Shown here piece by piece: positions 25,410-38,590 of a DNA stretch of 64,000 nt. A program made the translations under genes and the position numbers. This DNA is from Elmis aenea (Eukaryota; Arthropoda; Insecta; Coleoptera; Elmidae). Position 1 is the stretch's first letter. Every line of letters begins with the position of its first letter. The notes beneath the pieces are model-generated. The model was not told the DNA's origin, searched no databases, and worked only from the letters and a program-made list of their open reading frames with translations. The stretch covers positions 64,828,966 through 64,892,965 of the forward strand of contig OX393576.1 in NCBI GenBank assembly GCA_947652605.1, in the 5' to 3' direction.

Positions 25410-25539
25410 TTAAAAAGAAGGCTCAAGGGGATCATACCTATTGAACTGGTGTAGTGTATATCGCGATACAGTGCTTAAAAAGAAGGCTCAAGGGGATCAT
25501 ACCTATTGAACTGGTGTAGTGTATATCGCGATACAGTGC
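25410..25539. repeat. 65-bp tandem duplication in the LINE 3' end
   Basis: Two adjacent identical 65-bp units (25410-25474 and 25475-25539) cover the last codons and stop of the Jockey-like ORF (unit starts TTAAAAAGAAGGCTCAAGG). Confidence 0.9.
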
Positions 25540-25735
25540 TAAGGCAGAGCATAGTGAACCTGTGCGTAACACGACAAACTTGTGTTTTATGTTAGAAACC
25601 AAGAAACACCAATGGGGACATCTTGGAAAAATACCTAGTCTTTAAAAACTTTAGAATAAAATTGTAGGTTGGTCTCCCTAGACTAGTAACAATGTTTTAA
25701 TATAGAGGGGGAAAAATAACCATATTTTCAAAACG

Positions 25736-28700
25736 CAATAGGCAAAATAATTAAAAATTAATAAATACATGAACAGGACTGCAATTTTTTAAATTATTCT
25801 TCAGATTTCCACAAAATTTATGACAAGAGGGCATCGTCCTTACAGGAACACCATCCTGTACTACAGACACGTTAACCGTTTAAAAATAAATATTGTTTAG
25901 GAAAACAGCACAACGGAAATTCTTAAAACGCACAAAAAATGCAATTAATCGCAATAATTTCTAATCGGTGAATAATGCTTCGTGAAAATGTTACCTGTAG
26001 TTACATTTCCGCTTGCTAATGAAATAATTTCCGTTGGCTAGCAGCCTATATAGGGATGTAGCGACAGACTACTGACGGAAGTTATGCAAATGTTATTTAA
26101 ATATTTAAAACCATGAATCACATCTGCAGTAAAAATACAAAATCACATGCAACAAAGATTCCTGACATGTGTTAAACGTAAAAATGTTAAAAAATAAAGA
26201 GTCAAAGAACTAAAGTTGTGAAATACGGATACGCACATGTGGTACACTTTCAAATATTTTCAAACTATGGCGCATTCAAGTTTTTAAGTCTGGATCATTA
26301 AAAGCCACTTAACTTAAAACATACGCCATCATTTATTGATATCGAATTTAACACCAAATAAATAATTATCTACAACGGAATCGGAAGGACCATGGCTCGT
26401 ATATTAAAATATTAATCAGTAATTAAAGTGCAATTATACATAATTAAATCTAAATCTTTACCATCACAAGCTACCTTGCTAAAACTGCTATGAAATCATT
26501 TAATTAAGCTTTAGAATTTAACGTAAATGATAAATATTTCCGTTTAAATTAGGTGCTTAGCTCAGTTGGCAAATTATAACTGAAAAACTACAAACATACG
26601 TAAACTTTTCGGAAGAGAGGATAAATATTAGGTTTAATAACAACAATGTTGTTGTCGGTTTCTGTTTTTTTGTCGTACAACTTGACACTCTAAGAATAAA
26701 TGTCAAAAAATGAGTATTATTTACTTCATTCTCAACAAACCATCATTAAATTAAATTAATGCGTAAATTTACAAATCACGAATGATTTCCAAGTCACAAA
26801 GTTATTTATACATATTTTTATTATACAGTTTAATACTAAACTTTCTTGATGGACTGTTTAACACTTATAATATCCTTTTGGCATAAAACGTGTTCCAAAA
26901 TAAACTACAACGGAGTGAGAGGGGTGCATACTATTTATAAATATCGTCGGAAACATTCATCAACGAACCTTATTGGCATTGGGTTTTGAAACACACATAC
27001 ATACACAAAACATAAATTTTAAAATAGCTCCATTAATCGCATCAACAACTGGAATATTCGTGCTTAATACAGCACAGAATTAAAGCACCTTGTTGAAGCG
27101 GTAATAAATAATGAACAACAACAAAAATCTGTAACAAATTTGATTATTAAAACAGCTGGAAATTGTCCAAAATGTTTTATAATCTTGGCAATTTGTAAAC
27201 ACAGCACAATGGATAATTCACGAAATAATGGCAACATTTTTGGACGATTTTCATAATCAGCACGGACCCCGTGATGGAAAAACATTAAAACTTTACTTAA
27301 AATATGAAACAGAGATAATTATGAGTGTGCAAAACGATAATAAACGTAAACGCCATAGAGCGTTAAATGTAAATTTCACCATACAAGGTCGAAAAAAATT
27401 ACTGCGACCTTGCATTGTAGCAGAGGCAGATTACATAAACATATTTTAAACATACAAAAACAAACAGCGTAAGTTATTTATGTGAAAATATATTTTACTC
27501 ACCATTTAATGCAAATTTTATGTGAGAAACAATACCTGGATGTCTATTAATAAAGACAGCTTGATAATTACAAGATTTTGATTGTGTACTCTATGAAGTA
27601 CGTGCGAAACCATCTAATACTTTAAACTTGTTTATAAAATCAAAATGGTTCGTGTACGTGATTCAAAGAAATTAGCAATTTACGAGATAATCGACCGTTG
27701 TTTGAATAATTCTAATTTAAATAATGACAAGTAGTTGCAGTAAATTCTGAAGAGAGCCACATATTTGTGTATGAATTAAAATGTTTTAAATTACTTCCTT
27801 ACAATATTTTAACTTTTACCTTCTAAATTTCACTCATGGGTGTAATCGTTCTGACCGAAAGCCTTGCCTTTCAAAAACTTCGCAAATAAAGTATGAGGAT
27901 ACGATAATACGGCTCTTATTTTAAATATCTTCAAGCTAAGTGCACTGTGGCAGTAACACAATGTTTTTTTTTTTTAAATTCAAGGTTTGCTACACACAAA
28001 AAGGAATTAAATTGGTATGGTGGCTAGCTTTTTAAATTTTTAACAAAACAAAAACTTCCATAAGTATGAAGAAGTGTGTAAAAACTATGTTCTTCCGTGT
28101 ATGCAGTTAATTTGCCATTAATAAACTTAGGTAACCCTAAAAATTTATTAGAGAACAAGAAACGCCTAATAGAAAGAAGAGAGCTCCTAAATCAACAATG
28201 AAAAATGTATGTTTCAATCCCTGATTGATCATAAAATTTTAGTGTAGAAGTTAACTCGGGTTACTTCCGCCACGAAATGGCTTCTGCAAAGTAGTACATG
28301 AACAGCCAAATAAACGCTTTAAAATCATACTAAATAAAGATTACTATTCACAGTTGCACTCAATGCCTAATAATACAAACCTAATGTAATCGAATATGTC
28401 GGTCAAGCCTGACTGTCAAGTTGTAAGCAAAAGTTGCAAAAACAGCGATTGATAAAAATAATTAGCAACTGCAGTAAATTGAATAATCCTGTTTAGTTTA
28501 TTTTACCGAAATGGATAAAAAGTGTACACCAAAAACCTGGAAGGGCCGAGCGGATGTAACAATTGCCACAACACAACTGAACCCATTAAAAGAGGTTTCC
28601 ATTTCCGCTAAAGACATGTAATATAGCTTTCTTGAGATTTGTTAGGAATATCTGTTAAAAATAAGTATCAACTAGTGCCCTGGATACACATATTATTGCT

Positions 28701-29170
28701 AACAACCACGGCTTAAGCAGTATGCAATTTCATGACCTGTGTTTTGTAGTAAGCGTTACTTTAAATAGCTCATTGAAAGGGGCTTATGCAATGGAGCTAA
28801 GAGATATGTCAATACTAAGTGAAAATAATTAGCAATGTGCACCAAGGACCACAAAAAATACTTTAAATTGAAGTGATTTGTTTTACTAGCCTATTTTGTT
28901 TATCGTCAAAGTGGTTATAAATATCATAAGTTGGACGTCTATTAAAAAGAACTAAATTAAAACTTGAATATTTGAGAAATGGGGTAGATATTTTAATAAT
29001 CAGCAGTTACTTAGCAAATTCTAACATCATTTGGAGCTGTGATACAGCTGATACCTCTTTATTATATTAATGTAAATCGGTACATTGACCTTAACAAAAA
29101 TATTATACATGTGCCAATGCAATGCACGTTTATATGGATTGTAAAATATGCAACCTACAACGGCACATGT
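25736..29170. other. AT-rich stretch without recognised gene
   Basis: Short ORFs (27064-27285 minus, 27228-27449 plus) overlap each other and resemble nothing known. A tRNA A-box-like string near 26555 has no matching B box or cloverleaf. Confidence 0.45.
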
Positions 29171-29171
29171 T

Positions 29172-31004
29172 ACTGTACAGGGTGGACCAAAATCGAATGT
29201 TTTATGGGATATCTCGGTTGCCGTAACCAAATCATTTTTTTTAGCGAGCTTGACTTTCAAGATATGATATAAACTTATATTTATTTAAATAGAAGCCCTA
29301 GTTGGCCATGACTTTCTTTATATAAAAGAATTTTTTTTTATCTTATCGAGATATGAAGTAGTTTTTTTTTTTTTAAATAGAAAACCTAGCTGCTCATGAG
29401 TTTATATGAAAGAGGGTTTTGTAAATTTGAAAAATATATAGTTTTATCTATTTGTTGCAAAAAATAACCGAGATGTGTCTAATTTTGTAAACATTTCAAT
29501 ATCAAAGTTTGCCATGATTTCATAAACAAGTGATGTTGGCAATTATTAAACAACTAAACGTCAGTTCGAAGTAAATTTTTCAACTTACAAGCAAATCCGT
29601 GTATTTTTTTGTATTTTATAACTGTTTATTGTGGTATTGTGAACATGGCTAAAGTTTAACTCTTTGAACAGTTTAATAAGTAACAAGTTTACATTGTACC
29701 TAAGTGATAAAAACGTAGTGGCTGCTGCAGAATTTACTTGAAAATGACGTTTAGTTGTTTATTAATGACAAAAATTACTTGTTTACGAAATCATGGCAAG
29801 CTTTGATAGAGAAATTTTTACAAAAGTAGCAATATCTCGGTTATTTTTTGCATCGAATACATGAAACTATATACTTTTGAAAAGCCAAAGTTATTCTCGT
29901 TTATACAAAGTTATAACCAGCTAAGGTTTCTATTTAAAAAAATAAACATTTTCTGATATCTCAAAAGTCAAGGACGCGAAAAAGAAATTAATTTTGCTTT
30001 GAAATTAAGCATACAAATAAATCTGTATAAAATACTTTTATAACATTTTGTTCTATTCTAATAAATAAAGAAACTGTAAATTTTCAAAAATTATGAAATT
30101 TAATTTTTCGTCTGTAGTGCCAAATTTGAAGGGGATATAAAAAATCTGATTACATAGACATAGACGTTCTTTTCTCAAAAAAATAGCACAAGACGCACCT
30201 ACATTGGATTTCCTCTAACTATTACGGTAACCGAGATACCTACCCCGTAAAATATTCGAATTTGGTTCTATTTTCGATGCCCATACAGGGAGGGTATCTC
30301 GGTTATTATCAGAGATAGAAAAAAACCTAAGCAGTTTCGATTTGCTTTTTTGAGAAAAATTCATTGCCGTTAACAAATTTTTGACAACTTTTTTAATTTT
30401 CGAAATATGTATAGCCAAAAACCGATTTTTGGCAATTCTCAAAAACGTTAAATATCCCGATTAAACGAAAAGATAAACTTTAATAACATTTTTTGCATGG
30501 TTTTTTGTATTTAATAAAATAATGTTATTCAATTTTTCTTACTCATATAAAGATCGATATATTACACCTAACTTTCTTATTTTAAATGGAAGCCATAAGC
30601 AAATGATATATTTTTGAAAAGCGCAAAAAGTAAGCTTTCGATTTATGTCAAAGCCAACTATGGTTGCCATTTAAAATAAGAAAGTTAGGTGTAAGTATCA
30701 ATATTTATAGGAGTTTAAAAAAATAAATATCGCTATTTTATAAAGGACAAAAAACCATACAAAAAATGTCTTGAAAGTTTTTCTCTATCTTTTCGTTTAA
30801 GCGAGATATTTAACATTTTTGAAAATTACCAAAAATCGATTTTTGGCTATATTTCGAAAATTAAAAAGATATCAAACATCTGTTTACGGCAATAAATTGC
30901 TCTCAAAAAAAGCAATCGATACTACGTACTTAGTTTTTTTTTATCTCTGATAATAACCGAGATACCCAGTATATGGGCATCAAAAATAGGCCACCCTGTA
31001 CAGT
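29172..31004. mobile_element. Composite foldback element with ACTGTACAGGGTGG ends
   Basis: The outer ends are identical 14-mers in inverted orientation (29172-29185 and 30991-31004). The right part (about 30266-31004) is itself a palindrome with arms of about 340 bp sharing GGGTATCTCGGTTATTATC and AATTTTCGAAATAT. The left part (29172-30265) has its own inverted ends (GATATCTCGGTTGCCGTAA versus TTACGGTAACCGAGATACC). It is noncoding and may be two related elements side by side or nested. Confidence 0.75.
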
Positions 31005-32129
31005 GAATATTATAGTTAGTAATTAATAAAACATTTACAAAATTGTTTAATTAAAGATTTATTTTATTTTACTACTAATTTTTGTATTTAATTGCTTAGA
31101 TTACGTATGTAGCGATTTTCAAATTTCCTAAACTAAAAATTACAGACATTGAGGAAACCAACTCTGTTTTCCTAATACAAATAACTTAAAAAGCTTTAAA
31201 TAATTGATGCAAATAACATGCACCTATTTCCTACGTGCGAGCTGGTTTTGATAAATAATAATGTGGTGTCCTAAATCTATAAAACAAACCACCTTCTAGA
31301 ACTTAAGATTAGAACCACTTGATTCGACAAAATATTGATTACGGAAACTGCGCCCCTCTTTACTGACGAAACACTAATGGAAAAAGTAATGCATCAAATA
31401 GGTCAGGTCATAATTTCGCACTCAATTTTCAGGGTAACTTCAACATCATTCTTTTAAACACATAATTTGACTGACAATACTACAACTGATTAATGTAATT
31501 AAAGGTCATACTTAGTAGTTTAACCTACATACTTTGGAGGAAAAGCTTTTATGATTATTATTCAGCAAGTACTTGCTTATCTGGCGTCGTCGTACCAGAC
31601 GTCTGGGTACATTTATGCACGTAACTTATATTTATAATTAGTTAAAACAAGAAACGTTCGAAGAAAAACATACATCAATTGCAGTTTATTAGTCATAGTA
31701 AAACTATTTTACAAATTGTAATTACTCTTAATTAATTCCCTGTCAAAATTTAATACTTTGTACTAAAACAATAATTTAAATGTACCAAACTAAAATTGCA
31801 GTTGCAAAACATCATTTGTTTACCTTGAAGCATATTTATATTAAACTAAAATTGTGCTTATTTTGCGCAAGAAACAACTTACATAAGCAGGCAAACTTAG
31901 TGCAATTATTTTCTTTAACAAGATTAATTTTATGTAATTAAATATGGAAGTTGTATAAATGCTTAAGTTTGTGACAAATAATTTACTTATGCTTACTATA
32001 AACATTAATCAAAATAATTACTGCAGTTAATGTGTCTTTGCATAATCTAGTTGAATGTAGTAAATAAACAACTAAATGAAAACATACGTGGCAAATAATG
32101 CACCTACGTGTTACCTGATAAGCGCATCA
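31005..32129. other. AT-rich stretch without recognised gene
   Basis: Nothing coding or structured was recognised. Confidence 0.45.
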
Positions 32130-32810
32130 AAAGTTGGAACATTTAAATATGAATGTTCAAATCTGGAAAATGCACCGATAGAATCAATCAATCAATCGCA
32201 GGAATCATGCAACGATGGAACCATGCAACACGGGAATCGTTCATCGCTGGAAAGCTCAAATCTGGAATCCAGAAATTAAGAATTTTTGTTGCCCTCTATA
32301 TTACAACAGCCAATGTATAATATAATTACAGAACTCTTCGTTTTATATTTTGTCTTAACTATTGTATAGTGGAAGATAAAAACATCGTGTTAATGGTAAC
32401 TCAAGAGCTACAAATTGGGGCAAGGTTGCGTAAATATACTGTTTAGTCAATTTCAAAAAAAAGTAAGTGGTATAATTACGCAATTTTGCCCCAATGTGTA
32501 GCCCTTGAGTTACCATTAACACGATGTTTTTATCTTCCACTATGCAATAGTTAAGATAAAATATTAAACGAAGTGTTCTGTAATTATATTATACTTTGGC
32601 TGTTGTAATATAGAGGGCAGCAAAAATTCTTAATTTCTGGATTCCAGATTTGAACGTTCCAGCGATGAACGATTCCCGTGTTGCTTGGTTCCATCGTTGC
32701 ATGATTCCCGCGTTGAGTGATTCCAGCGTTGAGCGATTCAAAATTTGAATGATTCTCGGTGCATTTTCCAGATTTGAACAACATTCCATATTTAAATGTT
32801 CCAGATATTA
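32130..32810. repeat. Large palindrome, about 310-330-bp arms (foldback element)
   Basis: The left arm (about 32130-32440) and right arm (about 32480-32810) are reverse complements with few mismatches, joined by a loop of about 40 nt. Blocks include ACACGATGTTTTTATCTTCC and GAATCCAGAAATTAAGAATT. The outer part of each arm contains short degenerate repeats of a GGAATCRTTC-like unit. ORFs in it are shadows of the repeat. Confidence 0.85.
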
Positions 32811-34170
32811 ACGGCTTACCCCTACTGAGAGAGCCTTTTCTATCTCAAATAAAATTTATACTAAAGAAAAACAAATAAACTGAGAGTCAAAACACTGGAA
32901 GCTTGCATTTGCACCAAATGTAATTATGAACTGTGTAAAATTTTATGATTACATAAAACATAAAAAATATATCCCTCCCAAAAATATTGAAATAAAAATA
33001 AAAATGTAAATCATAATTAACTATTTATTAATTAAAGTATTTATTATATTTGTGTTGCCTATAAGAAGATTAATATTTTAGTGATGTTACTAATATGAAA
33101 AATGCTTTTGAATTAAATTTTTCTGTTTGTCCTTAAAACCACAGAAAACGTGAATGTTGTAATTTTTTAATTAAACGGAGCCATTCGACCTTGTGTAGAT
33201 GGGTTTCCGCCCTTAGGCTCTACTTGTCTTTTATTCATTTTGTGTAAATATTGTCAAAGTAAGTATAACCCACTTTAAAAATCAATTCAGATAAATAATT
33301 TTTATCTTACTAAAATCGTTTACTGTTACATTAATTTCTACACTTCTCTACAAATTCATGCTATTTTTGATATGTCATTTAAAATATCTCTAGAGACTAT
33401 TTTTTTGATAAATCATCCTTGATATGAAAAACGGAAATCCTATATGAAACCAGGACCACGCAAACCAAATAGAATAAGTACTGATATGACATAACCGCTC
33501 AATATCAAGAAATTCCATATTACGTAAGTAGGTTAAAAGGCTGATTAAAATTTGAGGGAAGACATAGAGCACTGTTTTATTATTAAAGATAGAGCACGGG
33601 TTTAAATTTGAAAAATATGTTTTAATTTAGGGTTATTCTTGATTAACAAATATCTTTGGAAATCAAACTGCTGTCACAAAAAAAAAATCCGAAAATTTAC
33701 GTAGAATTTATATTTAAAATTCTGTAAAAAAAAATCGTGCGCCCAAGATTATTGGTTAAGATTTGGTGGTGTTTCTGATTTTAAGTCTTTTTTATGTATG
33801 CTTATCTGTTTTTTAGTCAGTTAGCTCCAAAAGCATACCATGTAACTTAAAAATAATAATTGCGAACAAACAAAATATCTACCTATAAAAAATTAGTAGG
33901 TACTTGCCAATGTATGTACTTAATAACACTACAACACGAATGATGAAACCATGACGAAGCTATTGTGTGGGCATCTACTACTTTTGAAAGACCATTAATT
34001 TAATTGCTTTCATTTTGATCTTAATTTGTAACAACAAAACTATTTAAAAGTTAATAAAAATTGAAGGAAACTAATTACTAAAGAATATAAAATACTCCAT
34101 TTATATCTTTATGTCACTTAAAAACATCACATAGGAAATGTTAATAAAATTCTTTAAATTAATTCACTTA
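32811..34170. other. AT-rich stretch without recognised gene
   Basis: No credible gene or RNA was recognised. Confidence 0.45.
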
Positions 34171-35236
34171 TACAGCGTGGTCCACTTTTTTGTAGTAGGA
34201 CTTTTAATTTATGGGTACAAACAATATTTAATAGAATTAAGCTAGAAGTCAAATATTTAGGAATACACTTAGTTAGATCTAACCGTCGTTAGAAAAACTT
34301 ATTTTAAAGTGAATATTCCATACTAACATGCGTCCGTCCATAACGCTTCATTTTAAAGACACAGGGGGTTGAAATTTTCGAAAAAATATCCATACCGTTT
34401 CCCAACCAGTGGCGGAGTTGTGGGGGTTCAGTTTCAATAAATTTAATATAACACTGCACTGTTTAAAATCAAACTTGAACTTGTTTTTGGGTAGAGCATT
34501 TTATTCTAAACAAAAAGTGTCTCCTGACTTTTCTTCTCATCAGCCACCGTTTGGCGAGGAATTTGATTTATTTGACTGTTCTCGTAAAAAATTTGCTCAT
34601 AAATTCGATCTAAAAATATCGCGAAAAGCAGAAAATTGCAAGTTGCAGAGTAAATGCTTAAAATGTGAATCGTTAGTCGTTAATTTGGCGGAACTTCTTC
34701 CCTGATTATAAGCATGTTCTGTTATTAAAAACTGCAAAAATCCGTAATTAGTTCTTTATTTCGAACATTGGCGATATTTTTAGAACGAATTATGAGCAAA
34801 TTTTTTACGAGAACAATAAAATAAATCAAATTTCTTGCCAAACGGTGGCAGATAAGAGAGAAGTCAGAAAACACTTTTTGTTTAAAATAAAAGCTCTACC
34901 CAAAAACAAGTTCGAGTTTGATTTTGAACAGGGCCGTACTAGTTTTTTATAAAATTTATTGAAACTGAACCCCCACAACTCCGCCACTGGTTGCTTGTGG
35001 GGCTTGACATTCTCGTCAAATGTGGTAACCCGTATGGTGGTGCTGAATACCAAATTTGGTTTAAATATATCTGCTTGTTGGAAAAAAAAATTATCGATAT
35101 TTTTTCGAAAATTTCAACACCCTGTATCTTTAAAATGAAGCGCTACTGGAGCCATGTTGATATGGAATATTCGCTTTAAAATAAGTTTTTGTATCGACTG
35201 TTAAGTCCGGCTACAAAAAAAGGGGACCACCCTGTA
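34171..35236. mobile_element. Long-TIR foldback element, copy 1
   Basis: The ends are TACAGCGTGGTCCACTTTTT and, inverted, GACCACCCTGTA. Subterminal blocks (CCGCCACTGG, TTTCAATAAATTT, AACAAAAAGTGT) occur in both arms. It is related to the element at 51641-52472. TA at both ends suggests Tc1/mariner-type integration. It is noncoding. Confidence 0.75.
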
Positions 35237-36393
35237 TGTGATAACGTTAGGGTGGCCAAGATATTACTGAAATATGGGCATGCAGTAACATTCCCTTATT
35301 TTCAAAATGTGATACGTTATACGCACGTACATACACGCGGTTCCATTTTCATTTTAAGGTCACACCAAGTTTACATGATAATTAGGAGACTACACCAACG
35401 CAACCCTTATATGGTGGGTGACGTCTTATAATACGATTAACGTTCCAAAATTATCAATTTGCAAATAAGTGTATAGGATTGCTCTGGTTAATCTATCTAA
35501 ATACAAAAGGAAGGAAGTTGAAGAAGTAGATAAATTATAAATGTATAACGGAAGCGGACATTCTTCAATTGGAACGAGTGTATTTCATTGTTGTGATTCA
35601 AATGTGTGGAAAACACGTTGGTTTTTAAAACAGGTGAAAAAAAAAACACGAATATACAGACAGCAAACAAACTTTTCACAAAAAACGTAAAACTCAATTT
35701 CCGTTTTTTGCTTTATTTGGATTTTTTAAATTGTTTTGCTAATTGCAGTGATGCATTCAGAATTTTTGGATCTACCTTTTTCTGCGCATGCAATAAATAA
35801 GTTGATGATGACCCAACCCAAAACAGACGAAACGTCTGACACAAAATTTAATTACTCGAACCACAATTTTTTGCATTTTTTTACTTTCGAACTGAGTCAT
35901 GAAAATGGAATGTTCAGATTTGAATTCGGCAACACATTTTGCAACTCCCTTACATTATCCGACTTGGTAGCTTTTAAGATAAGGGAGATCGCAATTTTTT
36001 TATTTTCTTATTTGGGACACCCTGTATAAATGTATAAGGAATTCAGAAAAGCATCTCGTCCGACGAAAGGTGATGTTATTTAGCAATTAATTAGTATTGC
36101 ACTAAGTTTTATAGGTCACAAGCGTGCTCATAAAGTTTATTATAATCAGTTACACATTCTTTTTACCAATTCTTAAATTCCACAGTAGTTGATACCGTTA
36201 ACTCAAATAATTTAGTTTGCCTTAACGCAAGTTCGACCTGAGATAGTTGTCTACCTGCAGTGTTATGACCGGCCAGGCAGGTAAAATCAAATAGACAATG
36301 AAATACCAAAAGCAACAACACACAAGGATTCCCACAGATCACCTCTTAACGCATTTTACTTTAGAATTATTTCTAGACGTACGATAAACAGAA
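35237..36393. other. Noncoding stretch, including intronic sequence next to the AGAP exon
   Basis: A single CACCCTGTATA terminus is at about 36008 and short random ORFs are present. The right end is presumably the start of the AGAP first intron on the minus strand. Confidence 0.45.
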
Positions 36394-36399
36394 ACTTAC

Positions 36400-36574
36400 C
36401 TTCTATGCAAACTACATGATCTCTAATTTGTTGAGCCACAAGTCCATCAGGTATGAGGTCAATTAAATCATAAATTGCGTAAATTGATGGATGTACACTT
36501 TCAAATCTTTGAATTTCTTGTCTAATAGCCAAAGAATTATTTAGAAACGGCTGAAGGTGGCTTCGCGAATTCAT
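36400..36574 (-). CDS. CenG1A: First coding exon of an AGAP/centaurin-gamma ArfGAP
   Basis: Reading the minus strand from the ATG at 36574, the exon encodes 58 residues plus one base. It then meets a gtaagt donor (forward-strand acttac at 36394-36399). The peptide contains [20 protein letters not shown] and [11 protein letters not shown], the conserved start of AGAP proteins just before their GTP-binding-like (GLD) domain. The family is known to continue with the GLD, PH, ArfGAP and ankyrin domains and to act on Arf GTPases. None of those later exons was found to the left on the minus strand, so they either lie beyond the window or were missed as short exons. The split codon (GAA G|) fits the usual CIED continuation. 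Assignment is by remembered family sequence; the symbol follows Drosophila. Confidence 0.78.
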
Positions 36575-37073
36575 CGTTTATACTAAACCACGCACTTTTG
36601 TCAAAATAACAACATTTTTTAGTTATGTAGCACAATCCTTTGGTCAATTTGTTTACAATTTTTTAGTTTTTACAGTTAATGACATACTGCAACACAATAT
36701 TATAAGCATACACAAAAGTAAACGAAAAACATAAATACGCGTGAACTTAAAACGAAAAACTATTTATTTATTTGACACTTTAGTCGTACATAACATTTAC
36801 ATGGAATAGGTTAGGATAAGACATCACTACACTCCCACCAAAAACCCACCATTTACATTTCTGCGATGTAGCGCAACCTTTAGGAAAAATGAGAACAGCT
36901 ATCTATTTTATGAGTTAAAAGATATTTCTACAGATTACTATACGTATTTCAAAACTATCTACCCTACCGACTAAAATAGCCGCAAAAATTATATATAACA
37001 CCGATTGAAACCGTAACTATTTACAGGGCTTATCTCACAGATGGCAATAAGTCAAGTAACTAATGGAATCATG

Positions 37074-38590
37074 TCGTTGAAGTTGGCTTGGGATTTGGAT
37101 TGGGTTCTGTTCTCGGATAACTCATATTACGGTGGACCAGATAATAAGTCAACATGATTTTAAAACCATTAAAAAAAATACTTAAATCGGTTTTATCACA
37201 ATGTTTATGCAAGTAGTGCATTGATGTGTCCCATCACTGTGAATCGTAACAAATAAAAACAAAATATTTTACAGAGATAAAAATGTTTCACTGTAATTCA
37301 AAATCTTTTAATACATACATACAAAACACTCTCTAAGCTAGGTTAAAAAATTTTGTTTTTCGAGAAAACTAAAAATTCCTTCACTTTTATATTTTACACA
37401 CTTATCAGGTAGGCCATTAGGTCTTTGAAAATAAATTTTGAACCTGATTTTATCTAAGATCGTAGGAAGGGAGTAATTTCATGAGTAGGTATATACAAAT
37501 CTGCACATACTTTTGCAAGAAACGCTAAAACGTGTTTTATTTTTTTGAAATTTTGACCACATCTTGACATACATTAGCTTAACATGCCCTATCAGTTTCA
37601 AAATGTTTTAACGCGCCGTTTTGATTTTATCTAAGATCGTAGGAAGGGAGTAATTTCATAAGTATAATACAAATCTGCACATACTTATGCAAGCAACTCT
37701 AAAACGCGTTATTCTTTTTTTTTTGAAATTTGGACCACATCTTGAGATACATTAGCTTAAAATGCCCTATCAATTTCAAAATGTTTTAACGCGCCGTTTT
37801 GATTTTATCTAATATCGTAGGAAGGGAGTAATTTCATAAGTATAATACAAATCTGCACATACTTATGCAAGCAACTCTAAAACGCGTTATTCTTTTTTTT
37901 CTGAAATTTGGACCACATCTTGAGATACATTAGCTTAAAATGCCCTATCAATTTCAAAATGTTTTAACGCGCCGTTTTGATTTTATCTAAGATCGTAGGA
38001 AGGGAGTAATTTCATAAGTATAATACAAATCTGCACATACTTATGCAAACAACTCTAAAACACGTTATTCTTTTTTTCTGAAATTTGGACCACATCTTGA
38101 GCGTATTTTTTGTTTTCGAAAAAAGAATTATTTTGTAACACTCTGCGAGTAGGATGCTTGCCATATGTATGTATTAAAAATTTTCGCATTCGTACGAGGT
38201 TTTCCCCACGGTAGATCCAGTTCAAAATTTATTTCCAAAGACCGAATGTCCTACCTGATAGGTGTGTAAAGGGTTTTTTTTTCCTTGAAAAACACATATT
38301 TTGTAACTCTGCTAAGAGGGTGCTTTGTATATGTATGTATTATGTAAGTATTTAAAGATTTTGAATTATTGTGAAACATTTTTATCTCTGTAAAATATTT
38401 TGTTTTTATTTGCTACGATTCACAATGATGAGACAAATCAATGCAATACTTGCATAAACATTGTGATAAAACCGATTTAAGTATTTTTTTAATGGTTTTA
38501 AAATCATGGTGACATATTATCTGGTCCACTGTAATATGAGCTATCCGAGAACAGAACCCAATCCCAATCCCAAGCTAACTTCAATGACGT
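37074..38590. mobile_element. Long-TIR element with internal tandem repeats
   Basis: The TIRs of about 215 bp (37074-37287 and 38368-38590) share GTTCTGTTCTCGGATA, ACTTAAATCGGTTTTATCAC and CAGAGATAAAAATGTTTCAC. Between them lie about 3.7 copies of a 178-bp tandem repeat. No ORF. The architecture recalls Foldback/Galileo-type elements, but no target duplication was identified. Confidence 0.75.
37446..38103. repeat. 178-bp tandem repeat, about 3.7 copies
   Basis: Units begin GATTTTATCTAAGATCGTAG at 37446, 37623, 37801 and 37979, giving periods of 177, 178 and 178. The last three copies are nearly identical; the first is more diverged. The last copy is truncated after CACATCTTGAG. Confidence 0.9.

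Larger units (their letters stand above)
23271..25735 (+). pseudogene. Jockey-like LINE reverse transcriptase relic, split by a hAT-like insertion
   Basis: The RT domain is recognisable from SSYRPISLLPIVSKLFEKLL, through QYGFRNRHSTIDSVHRITDI, FLDVGQAFDKVWHEG and AGVPQGSVLGPILYLLYT, to ATFADDTAILA. Further pieces are KYLGMNLDNRL and LKPVWNNGAQLWG. Stops at about 23768, 23879 and 23951 plus frameshifts inactivate it. The 3' coding end (NTEVLQLLDNAGLKRRLKG, then IIPIELV and a stop) is restored across the nested element at 24400-25384. The endonuclease half is missing. A 3' UTR-like tail runs to about 25735. Confidence 0.85.

Noticed and set aside
26545..26620. tRNA-like A box (TTAGCTCAGTTGGCA)
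   Set aside because: No B box (GGTTCGAATCC-like) or acceptor-stem pairing follows at the required distance.
27064..27449. Overlapping ORFs on both strands as genes
   Set aside because: Short, mutually overlapping and without recognisable domains.
32076..32789. ORFs inside the large palindrome
   Set aside because: They mirror each other on opposite strands and are produced by the inverted repeat with its GGAATC-like short repeats.
34409..35179. ORFs of 60-98 residues in the foldback element
   Set aside because: The same peptide (AELWGFSFNKF) appears on both strands in the two arms, as expected from inverted repeats rather than genes.
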